A stretch of 64,000 bases of DNA. Origin: Ardenticatenaceae bacterium. Lineage in GTDB: Bacteria; Chloroflexota; Anaerolineae; Promineifilales; Promineifilaceae. The translations under genes were made by a program, and so were the position numbers. Shown one piece after another: positions 17,788 to 24,433 of the stretch (position 1 is the first letter of the stretch; the number at the start of each line of letters is the position of its first letter). The stretch lies in the NCBI GenBank assembly GCA_020634565.1, contig JACKBN010000014.1, forward strand, positions 62,001 through 126,000, read 5' to 3'. Under the pieces are notes generated by a model. That model was given only the letters and a program-made list of their open reading frames with translations. It had not been told where the DNA came from and did no database searches.

Positions 17788-18645
17788 ATGGAAGCAATAC
17801 ACTCTAAAACCCACATCGGCCTCGTTTCACTCACCGTGGCTAATTTTGGCCGATCCCTTCCTTTTTATACCCGCAATATCGGGTTGAAGCTGCTGAGCCA
17901 AAATGGCGATGAGGCGATTTTGGGCACGGCGGAACGGCCGCTTCTGCATTTAGTTGAGCAGCCCGGCGCAACCGTAGCGCGTGGCACAACAGGCCTGTAT
18001 CACTTTGCGCTGCTGGTGCCCAGCCGCGTTGAGCTGGCAAAAACATTCAAAAATCTGGTGGAAACGGAAACCGAGTTCCAGGGATTTTCGGATCACAGCG
18101 TCAGCGAAGCGATTTATTTGGGCGATCCAGACGGTAACGGCATTGAAATTTACCGTGATCGTCGGCGTGATGAATGGCCTGTGCAAAACGGCCGTTTACA
18201 AATGGACACCCTTCCCCTGGACTTACAAGGCCTGGTGGAAGAACTACAAGGTCGTCCTACGCAATGGCAAGGGCTGCATGCTGGCACCGTTATGGGCCAC
18301 ATTCACCTGCACGTGCGCAATCTGGACGAGGCAGAAGATTTTTACTGCAACGTCTTGGGCTTTGAGCGCGTCATGCGCTACGGCACGGCTGCCGGATTTG
18401 TATCCGCCGGTGGCTACCATCACCACATCGGCCTGAACACGTGGGCCGGAGCGGGTGCCCCACCACCGCCAGCCGACGCCGCAGGCCTGCGCTATTACGA
18501 GGTATTGCTGCCCAACCAATCTGCCCTGGACCAGGTTTTGGCGCGCTTGAACGCCAATGAAGTTGCCTACCAAGCGGAAGCGGAAGGTGTTTTGGTTCAA
18601 GATCCATCGCTGAATAAGATTTTGCTCAAGGTCGAAGCTGCATGA
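17788..18645 (+). CDS. Two-domain VOC protein, catechol 2,3-dioxygenase-like (CatE type)
   Basis: About 285 residues made of two vicinal-oxygen-chelate modules, like Bacillus CatE. Module one begins at I-G-L-V-S-L-T-V-A-N and contains a metal-ligand candidate His (G-L-Y-H-F-A-L-L) and Glu (G-I-E-I-Y-R-D). Module two begins at M-G-H-I-H-L-H-V. Such proteins cleave catechols or act as related oxygenases; the substrate is not shown. The ATG at 17788 is preferred over 17776 because the -10 box overlaps the latter. Its stop overlaps the pirin start (ATGA). VOC, pirin and FMN reductase together suggest quinone or aromatic stress handling. Confidence 0.82.
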   Translation: MEAIHSKTHIGLVSLTVANFGRSLPFYTRNIGLKLLSQNGDEAILGTAERPLLHLVEQPGATVARGTTGLYHFALLVPSRVELAKTFKNLVETETEFQGFSDHSVSEAIYLGDPDGNGIEIYRDRRRDEWPVQNGRLQMDTLPLDLQGLVEELQGRPTQWQGLHAGTVMGHIHLHVRNLDEAEDFYCNVLGFERVMRYGTAAGFVSAGGYHHHIGLNTWAGAGAPPPPADAAGLRYYEVLLPNQSALDQVLARLNANEVAYQAEAEGVLVQDPSLNKILLKVEAA

Positions 18646-19421
18646 ACACGATGTTCGAAAGCGTCATCAACAATCTAACAATTGACGCAGATTTGCAATT
18701 TCACAAAGCAAACACCTTCCCGACGATCCGGCCAGTTCATTGGTTAAAATCGCACTTTGCTGTCGGCGGCATGAGTCCTCTGCAGCGGCTTAGCGGCATG
18801 CTCACCGCCCACATGACCCAAATTGCGCCACACAATGGCTTTCGCTGGCATCCGCATCGTGGCTTGGAAATCTTCACGTACGTAATCGACGGGGAGCTTT
18901 ACCATGAGGACACAACGGGTGGCCAAGGCGCGATTACGGCCGGTGAGGTGCAGCGCATGTTCTCGGGTAACTTCATCCAGCATCAGGAACTAAACCTGAC
19001 GGATGAATTTACCCGCGTCATCCAAATCTGGTTTGTGGCCGATGTGGAACATATGGGGCTGCCGCCGCACTATGAGCAAACCAAGCTCAGCAGTATGACA
19101 ACCCGAAGCGTGGGGGATGCCATCGTGCGAGACATCATTGGGCCAAACGGGGCCACAGACGCGCACGTTTCCGCTCGATTGACCAGCAGCATCTTGCCCG
19201 CAGGCGGCTCAGCTACGGTCGAACTGCCGCAGCCGGGGGAAGATCTCTTCTTGTACTTTGTGGACGGCAACGGCCGTTTCCAAAGCCCCACGCAGCAAAA
19301 CAAAATTGATATCTATGATGTGGTTTTAGCCACACCTGAGGCAGAAACGGCCGTAATCACCGCTGGTGACAAACCGCTGAACTATCTATCCTTCTACCTC
19401 AAACCCTTCATGCAAAATTAA
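18642..19421 (+). CDS. Pirin-family bicupin protein
   Basis: 259 residues with the pirin signature: H-P-H-R-G-L-E in the N-terminal cupin (two His metal ligands), further ligands in Q-H-Q-E and a conserved D-E-F following. Bacterial pirins such as YhhW are quercetin dioxygenases or regulatory partners. Its start overlaps the VOC gene's stop by four bases (translational coupling) and the reductase follows by seven bases. Confidence 0.88.
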   Translation: MNTMFESVINNLTIDADLQFHKANTFPTIRPVHWLKSHFAVGGMSPLQRLSGMLTAHMTQIAPHNGFRWHPHRGLEIFTYVIDGELYHEDTTGGQGAITAGEVQRMFSGNFIQHQELNLTDEFTRVIQIWFVADVEHMGLPPHYEQTKLSSMTTRSVGDAIVRDIIGPNGATDAHVSARLTSSILPAGGSATVELPQPGEDLFLYFVDGNGRFQSPTQQNKIDIYDVVLATPEAETAVITAGDKPLNYLSFYLKPFMQN

Positions 19422-19428
19422 GTAGCTC

Positions 19429-19980
19429 ATGGACGAAAAAGTAAAAATTGTAGCCATCGCTGGCAGCCTGCGACGCAAGTCCGTCACCAGGACACTGCTC
19501 GAAGCAGCCCGCGATGTCGCCCCAGAAAATATGCAGATTGAGCTTTTCCCGCTCAATGAAATTCCCCTTTACAACAACGACATTGAAGTGGAGGAGGGCT
19601 TCCCGGAACCCGTAAAGCAGTTGCGCCAGGCGATTCAACAAGCGGATGGCATAATTTTGGGCACACCGGAATATAATGGCTCGGTCACTGGCGTATTAAA
19701 AAATGCTATCGATTGGGCTTCCCGTCAGGGGCTAATGGCCAAAAAGCCCGTCGCCACGATGGGTGGTTCACCAGGGGCACTTGGTGCTACCAAGGCCCAA
19801 GAACATTTGCGGCAAATTTGTCTACACTTAGGCATGTACGTACTGTCTCGCCCCACAATTGCCGTACCTAAACTGCCGGAAAAAATCGTTGATGGCCAGC
19901 TCACCGACGAAATGACGCTCAAATTTATTGGCCAACAAATGGAACAGTTCTACGATTGGGTGGTCCGGTTAAAAGATTAA
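19429..19980 (+). CDS. NADPH-dependent FMN reductase (quinone/azo reductase type)
   Basis: 183-residue flavodoxin-fold protein. It shows the phosphate-binding loop G-S-L-R-R-K-S (residues about 11-17) and the family motif G-T-P-E-Y-N-G-S-V-T-G-V-L-K-N-A-I-D-W. It binds FMN and passes two electrons from NAD(P)H to quinones, azo dyes or metal ions. It is the last gene of the VOC-pirin-reductase set. Confidence 0.9.
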   Translation: MDEKVKIVAIAGSLRRKSVTRTLLEAARDVAPENMQIELFPLNEIPLYNNDIEVEEGFPEPVKQLRQAIQQADGIILGTPEYNGSVTGVLKNAIDWASRQGLMAKKPVATMGGSPGALGATKAQEHLRQICLHLGMYVLSRPTIAVPKLPEKIVDGQLTDEMTLKFIGQQMEQFYDWVVRLKD

Positions 19981-20004
19981 TTCAAGCTCCATCGGGGCTG
20001 CCCG

Positions 20005-20562
20005 TTAAGGGGCAATCCATACCACAAAACTTAACCTTTCGCCCTTGTATGCCGCGCTGATTTCCCAGCAGCCCAACATGGGCAGTTCAATCCCGGTCAT
20101 CAAGAATTCCCCATAATCGGGATGAAAAGCGTTGGTCCCGTCGATATAAGGTTCCACCACAGCTTCTCCATCCAACTGCCGAGCCGATAGGGTGATTTCC
20201 GGCACAGGCTCTGCCTCGATGCTGTAGCCGTCATGCCACCAGGCCAGCTTATTGCCGTAACCACCTTCGCTTTTGGGCAGCCCATACCACATACCGTCAC
20301 GGCGCACATCCGTCCATAATGCCTCTGTTCCGTACCAAAAGCTGCCCTCGGCTGCTATTGCGGCATATGGTTCTGGAGGCACAAACTGGGGCTCTTGCGG
20401 TTGGGTGACGGGACAGTTGGCGGGAACGGCCGTTGCCAAATCCCCCGCAACAATCTCAGCCGTTCCTGCTATCACCCCCTCATCATTTGCCCGGCAGCCC
20501 AATCCCGTTAGCATCACAAAAAGAAAACAGCCTGCCCACATCAACACAGCCAATTGCTTCAT
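20005..20562 (-). CDS. Hypothetical lipoprotein
   Basis: 185 residues with a hydrophobic N terminus and a lipobox-like L-T-G-L-G-C (Cys near residue 23). The remainder is rich in Trp, Tyr and Gly (S-F-W-Y-G-T, W-Y-G-L-P-K) and ends with an immunoglobulin-like strand pattern (Y-K-G-E-R-L-S-F-V-V-W-I). I recognise no named domain. Two ATG codons stand in tandem; 20562 has AGGAGG five bases upstream. It is convergent with the FMN reductase gene and divergent from the arginine operon. Confidence 0.65.
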   Translation of the reverse strand: MKQLAVLMWAGCFLFVMLTGLGCRANDEGVIAGTAEIVAGDLATAVPANCPVTQPQEPQFVPPEPYAAIAAEGSFWYGTEALWTDVRRDGMWYGLPKSEGGYGNKLAWWHDGYSIEAEPVPEITLSARQLDGEAVVEPYIDGTNAFHPDYGEFLMTGIELPMLGCWEISAAYKGERLSFVVWIAP

Positions 20563-20705
20563 CATTTCCTCCTGATTTCCTGGTAATCATCTCGATTTCT
20601 GTACCCCGCTACCAGCAGTTTGGTTCCATTTCCAGGCCGAATTAGCCAAAATTGCCGAGAATCAGCTTATCGAATAGGCAAAATCACCTAATTTCCAAAT
20701 TAAGG

Positions 20706-20733
20706 TTGACAGTCACAATTTATCTGCTAAATT
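20706..20733 (+). promoter_or_regulatory. Putative promoter of the arginine operon
   Basis: Perfect TTGACA at 20706-20711, 16-base spacer, TAAATT at 20728-20733 (four of six bases of TATAAT). Transcription would start near 20740, two or three bases before the leader-peptide ATG, which fits a leaderless leader peptide with no Shine-Dalgarno site. Confidence 0.5.
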
Positions 20734-20742
20734 TCTGCCACG

Positions 20743-20826
20743 ATGAAAACATTTATTGACAAGCAAGCCACTCTTTTTATTCGCCGCCGCCGCCAGACGC
20801 ATAGTCTGGTTATTGAGCTTGCTTGA
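20743..20826 (+). CDS. Arginine attenuator leader peptide
   Basis: A 27-codon ORF (ATG 20743, TGA 20824-20826) ahead of argC. Codons 14-17 (20782-20793) are four consecutive CGC arginine codons; the peptide begins M-K-T-F-I-D-K and ends I-E-L-A. The Arg run lies directly before the first strand of a set of mutually exclusive hairpins, as in classical amino-acid attenuators. Low charged tRNA-Arg would stall the ribosome there. There is no visible Shine-Dalgarno site, but the predicted transcript begins within a few bases of the ATG. The composition and position are direct sequence facts; the regulatory role is inferred. Confidence 0.82.
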   Translation: MKTFIDKQATLFIRRRRQTHSLVIELA

Positions 20827-20889
20827 GTCAAATTAAGACACGCGCAACCTGAACCGCCAGACTACACGAGAGTCTGGCGGTTTTTTTTT
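20793..20889 (+). promoter_or_regulatory. Transcription attenuator of the arginine operon
   Basis: Four strands can be read. Strand 1 (CCAGAC, 20793-20798) pairs with strand 2 (GTCTGG, 20804-20809). Strand 2 (AGTCTGG, 20803-20809) can instead pair with strand 3 (CCAGACT, 20857-20863) as an antiterminator. Strand 3 (CCGCCAGACT, 20854-20863) pairs with strand 4 (AGTCTGGCGG, 20871-20880) as the terminator. Strand 1 begins at the last base of the fourth Arg codon, so a stalled ribosome would mask it, freeing strand 2 and allowing readthrough into argC. Confidence 0.8.
20854..20889 (+). terminator. Attenuator terminator hairpin before argC
   Basis: Perfect 10-bp GC-rich stem (20854-20863 with 20871-20880), seven-base loop, then nine T (20881-20889). 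It ends 26 bases before the argC ATG. Confidence 0.92.
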
Positions 20890-20914
20890 GCAAATTTGCC
20901 ATATGGAGAACAGC

Positions 20915-21922
20915 ATGATTAAAGCAGGAATTTATGGGGCTACAGGCTACACGGGCTATGAATTGGTCACTATTTTACAGCGGCATCCGCAGGTCGAGGT
21001 GCTTTTTGCCACCTCGCAATCCTTTGCGGGCCAGCTATTGTCGGATGTGTATCCACAAGCGCCACATCTGCCGCTGATTCTGGGTGAGGAAGCTCCCCTG
21101 GATGCGGTGGATGTGGTTTTTTTGTGCCTGCCCCATGCAGCAGCGGCAGAAACGGCCGTAACTGCCCTCGCCGCCAATGTTACCGTCATTGACCTCAGCG
21201 CCGATTTTCGCTTGAAAGATGCAAGTACGTACACCGCCTGGTACGACAAAACGCATCCCGCCCCTCACCTCCTGGCCGACGCCGTGTATGGCCTCACCGA
21301 GTACGCCCGCGACCAACTGCCCGACGCCAAGTTAGTCGCCACACCCGGCTGCTACCCCACGAGCATTTTGCTGCCGTTACGGCCGTTGCTCACCTCAGAC
21401 CTGCCCATCACCGGTCCCATCATTGCCGATTCCAAATCAGGCACCTCCGGCGCAGGACGGGCGCCCAAACCAGGCACCCACTTTATGGCCGTGCACAACA
21501 ACTTTGCGCCGTACAAAATTGGCCGCAGCCACCGCCATCTGCCCGAAATTGAGCAGGTGATGCATTGGTTCCGCGCCGACGCGCCAGAGCTGATTTTCTC
21601 CCCTCACCTACTGCCAGTCGAACGGGGCATTCTTTCCACAATTTATGTCAACTTTTCCAAGCCGGTAACGCTGGAAGAGATACGGCCGTATTTCACCAAG
21701 CTCTACGCCAATGAACCGTTCATCTGCCTGCTGCCCGAAGGCGAACTGGCCACGCTGGCCCATGTAACGCACAGCAACAAGTGCGCCATTGGCCTGACCA
21801 TGGCGGGCAACACGCTGGTTATCACTTCCGCCATCGACAATTTGGTGAAAGGGGCGGCAGGACAGGCCGTGCAAAACATGAATGTCGTTTTCGGGTTAGA
21901 AGAAATTATCGGACTGCTGTAA
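20915..21922 (+). CDS. argC: N-acetyl-gamma-glutamyl-phosphate reductase
   Basis: Reduces N-acetylglutamyl phosphate to the semialdehyde with NADPH, the third step of ornithine synthesis. It has the Rossmann start G-I-Y-G-A-T-G-Y-T-G-Y-E-L and the catalytic cysteine in A-T-P-G-C-Y-P-T (about residue 146), followed by S-K-S-G-T-S-G-A-G-R. 335 residues from the ATG at 20915, which has GGAGA seven bases upstream; an earlier in-frame ATG at 20888 lies at the end of the terminator and is not used. First structural gene after the attenuator. Confidence 0.96.
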   Translation: MIKAGIYGATGYTGYELVTILQRHPQVEVLFATSQSFAGQLLSDVYPQAPHLPLILGEEAPLDAVDVVFLCLPHAAAAETAVTALAANVTVIDLSADFRLKDASTYTAWYDKTHPAPHLLADAVYGLTEYARDQLPDAKLVATPGCYPTSILLPLRPLLTSDLPITGPIIADSKSGTSGAGRAPKPGTHFMAVHNNFAPYKIGRSHRHLPEIEQVMHWFRADAPELIFSPHLLPVERGILSTIYVNFSKPVTLEEIRPYFTKLYANEPFICLLPEGELATLAHVTHSNKCAIGLTMAGNTLVITSAIDNLVKGAAGQAVQNMNVVFGLEEIIGLL

Positions 21923-21937
21923 TTACTGAGGAACAAG

Positions 21938-22678
21938 ATGCAAGTATTAAAAATTGGTGGCAACGAACTGGATGATCCCGGCTTTTTGGCGGGCTTGGCG
22001 GAGTATGTGGCAGGAACGGCCGTTCCTCACGTCATCGTGCATGGTGGCGGGCGAGCCATTGTGTCTTTGCAGCAAAAAGTGGGGCTGCACTCGACCAAAG
22101 TGGATGGGCTGCGCGTCACCGATCGCGAGATGATCAACGTGGTGCAAATGGCGCTGAGCGGCCAAACCAACAAGCAAATTGTCACCGCGCTGCTGGCGGC
22201 GGGCGTAGATGCCATTGGCCTCAGCGGCGTGGACGGCGGGATTTTGCGCTGCCTGAAAAAGCAACATCCCACGGCCGATCTCGGCTACGTAGGAGAAGTC
22301 AGCCAGGTGCGCACCGAACTGCTGCGCCAGTTCACCAATCTCGGCCTCACGGTGGTGCTCTCCCCGCTCTCGCTCGGCTTTGACGGCTACACCTACAACG
22401 TCAACGCCGACGATGCTGCCAGCGCCGTGGCCCTGGCTCTGCAAGCGGAGCGATTGACCTTTATTTCCAATGTACCCGGAGTTTTGCAAGACGGCCGTAT
22501 CCTACCCCACCTCACCCCAGACCAAACCGAAACGCTCATCAGCAGCGGAGTTATCACCGATGGCATGGTGCCCAAAGTGCGCGCGGCCCTGGCCACCATC
22601 GCCCAAGGCGTACAGCAAACCCAAATCGTCAACCTAGCCGGACTGCTCAGCAATTCCGGCACCATTTTCACAGCATGA
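21938..22678 (+). CDS. argB: Acetylglutamate kinase
   Basis: Phosphorylates N-acetylglutamate, the second step of the pathway and the usual point of arginine feedback. 246 residues, on the short side. Visible motifs are K-I-G-G-N-E at the start, V-H-G-G-G-R (substrate/phosphate loop, about residue 32), G-L-R-V-T-D, and N-V-N-A-D-D-A-A-S near residue 150. The N-terminal extension that arginine-sensitive hexameric enzymes use for feedback is missing, so control may rest on the attenuator; that is inference. It is 15 bases after argC. Confidence 0.93.
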   Translation: MQVLKIGGNELDDPGFLAGLAEYVAGTAVPHVIVHGGGRAIVSLQQKVGLHSTKVDGLRVTDREMINVVQMALSGQTNKQIVTALLAAGVDAIGLSGVDGGILRCLKKQHPTADLGYVGEVSQVRTELLRQFTNLGLTVVLSPLSLGFDGYTYNVNADDAASAVALALQAERLTFISNVPGVLQDGRILPHLTPDQTETLISSGVITDGMVPKVRAALATIAQGVQQTQIVNLAGLLSNSGTIFTA

Positions 22679-22684
22679 TTAAAT

Positions 22685-22739
22685 CCACAGATTTCTCAGA
22701 TTAAAGCCTAAAAATCTGTGTAATCTGCGAAATCTGTGG
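22685..22739. repeat. Inverted repeat between argB and argD (CACAGATT family)
   Basis: A 19-base inverted repeat with one mismatch (22685-22703 and 22721-22739; core CCACAGATTTCTCAGATTA) around a 17-base loop. Related CACAG-rich repeats lie at 24377, 39632, 52757 and 54584. No T run follows, so termination is doubtful inside this operon. Confidence 0.75.
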
Positions 22740-22760
22740 CTAAATCTTAGGAGTAGATGG

Positions 22761-23945
22761 ATGGATAAACAAACAATTATTCAAGCAGAAGCGGATTACG
22801 TTTTGCACACCTACAACCGCCCGGAAATCGTTTTTACCCACGGCGAGGGGATGCATTTGTTTGACACAGATGGCAACAAATACCTCGATTTCACCTCGGG
22901 CATCGCCGTCACGGCCCTGGGACACAGCGACCCGGATTGGGTAACGGCCGTATCGCAACAAGCCACCCAGCTCACCCACATCAGCAACCTGTTCCACAGC
23001 GCCCCACAGGCCCAGCTGGCCCAAAGACTGGTCGAGAACTCCTTTGCCGACAAAGTATTCTTCTGCAACTCCGGCGCAGAAGCCAACGAAGCGGCGCTCA
23101 AATTCGCCCGCAAGGTGGGCAAAACGCACCACGACGGCAAAATAAACATCATCGCCTTCAGCGGCGGCTTCCACGGCCGTACGATGGGTTCACTCTCCGC
23201 CACCTACAAAGCCCAATACCGCGAACCGTTTGCCCCACTGGTCCCCGGCTTCACCTTCCTGCCCTTCAATGACCTGGCCGCCGCCCAGGCCGCCATCGAC
23301 GACGACACCTGCGCCGTCATCGTGGAGCCGATTCAGGGGGAAGGCGGCGTCAACCCCGCCACGGCCGAATTTTTGCAAGGCCTCCGCGCCGCCTGTGATA
23401 CCCACAACGCCCTGCTCATCTTCGACGAGGTGCAGTGTGGCCTGGGGCGCACCGGCACGCTGTGGGGGCATCAGCAGTTCAGCGTCACGCCAGACATCAT
23501 GACGCTGGCCAAGCCGCTGGCAGGCGGTCTACCCATCGGGGCCACGCTGGTCACCCAAGCCGTCGCCGACGTGATTAAACCCGGCGACCACGGCAGCACC
23601 TTTGCCGCGGGACCACTGGTTTGTGCCGCGGCCAACGTGGTTTTCGACAAAGTGAACCGGCCAACCTTGTTGCAAGCAGTGCAGGAAAATGGCGCCTACC
23701 TGAAGCACCGGCTGCAAACGCTGGAACTCGACGAAATTGTGGAAGTACGTGGCCAGGGATTATTGGTCGGCGTGGCGCTCAACCAGCCGGCGGCACCCAT
23801 CATGGCTGCCGCGCGGGACAAAGGCGTGCTCATCCTCACCGCCGGTGACAACGTGCTGCGTTTGGCACCAGCGTTGATTGTGAACCGGGCAGAGATTGAT
23901 ACGGCCGTTGCCACCATCGCCGCCTGCCTGGAGGAAAGCTCATGA
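22761..23945 (+). CDS. argD: Acetylornithine aminotransferase
   Basis: Class III PLP aminotransferase, fourth step of ornithine synthesis. 394 residues. Motifs: S-G-A-E-A-N-E-A-A-L-K (phosphate and PLP ring), I-V-E-P-I-Q-G-E-G-G, F-D-E-V-Q-C-G-L-G-R-T-G, and L-A-K-P-L-A-G-G-L-P-I-G with the PLP lysine. An AGGAG lies before the ATG. Its stop overlaps the start of the next gene by four bases. Such enzymes often also act on other omega-amino donors. Confidence 0.95.
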   Translation: MDKQTIIQAEADYVLHTYNRPEIVFTHGEGMHLFDTDGNKYLDFTSGIAVTALGHSDPDWVTAVSQQATQLTHISNLFHSAPQAQLAQRLVENSFADKVFFCNSGAEANEAALKFARKVGKTHHDGKINIIAFSGGFHGRTMGSLSATYKAQYREPFAPLVPGFTFLPFNDLAAAQAAIDDDTCAVIVEPIQGEGGVNPATAEFLQGLRAACDTHNALLIFDEVQCGLGRTGTLWGHQQFSVTPDIMTLAKPLAGGLPIGATLVTQAVADVIKPGDHGSTFAAGPLVCAAANVVFDKVNRPTLLQAVQENGAYLKHRLQTLELDEIVEVRGQGLLVGVALNQPAAPIMAAARDKGVLILTAGDNVLRLAPALIVNRAEIDTAVATIAACLEESS

Positions 23946-24370
23946 AAGACCTAACCATCCGCCCCTTCGCCATTGCCGACAGCGAAGAAGTCATTGCCAT
24001 TTGGCAAGCATGCGGCCTCACCGTGCCCTGGAACGATCCGCACAAAGATATTGCCCGCAAAATGGAGGTGAATCCTGAGCTATTTTTGGTGGCAGAGGTA
24101 GACGGCCGTATCGCAGGCACCGTCATGGGTGGCTATGAAGGGCATCGCGGCTGGATCAACTATCTGGCCGTGGCCCCCGACTTTCAACGTCAGCGCATCG
24201 GCGTTGCTCTGATGCAAGAAGTGGAAGCCAAACTGCAAGCCCTGGGCTGCCCCAAAATCAACTTGCAGGTCCGCAAAAATAATCGGGCCGTCATTCAATT
24301 CTACGGCCAGATTGGCTACCACATCGATGACGTCATCAGCCTGGGCAAACGGCTCATTAAAGATGATTAA
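23942..24370 (+). CDS. GNAT acetyltransferase, YpeA type
   Basis: 142 residues of the GNAT fold. The N terminus T-I-R-P-F, the Q/R-x-x-G-x-G/A loop in Q-R-Q-R-I-G-V-A-L, and N-L-Q-V-R-K-N-N with Y-G-Q-I-G-Y match the YpeA group. Its start overlaps the argD stop (ATGA), so it is translated with the arginine genes. The substrate is unknown; a place in arginine metabolism is only suggested by the operon. Confidence 0.8.
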   Translation: MKDLTIRPFAIADSEEVIAIWQACGLTVPWNDPHKDIARKMEVNPELFLVAEVDGRIAGTVMGGYEGHRGWINYLAVAPDFQRQRIGVALMQEVEAKLQALGCPKINLQVRKNNRAVIQFYGQIGYHIDDVISLGKRLIKDD

Positions 24371-24376
24371 CACAGC

Positions 24377-24423
24377 CACAGAGCGGACAGAGGTTCAAAC
24401 ATTTTTTGCCTGTACCCTCTGTG
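24377..24423. repeat. CACAGAG inverted repeat
   Basis: CACAGAG (24377-24383) and CTCTGTG (24417-24423) flank a 33-base spacer containing GGACAGAGG and a T run. It belongs to the same CCACAGAGG-type intergenic family as 39632, 52757 and 54584. It lies between the GNAT gene and the argA-argG gene. Confidence 0.6.
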
Positions 24424-24433
24424 ACAATAAACT

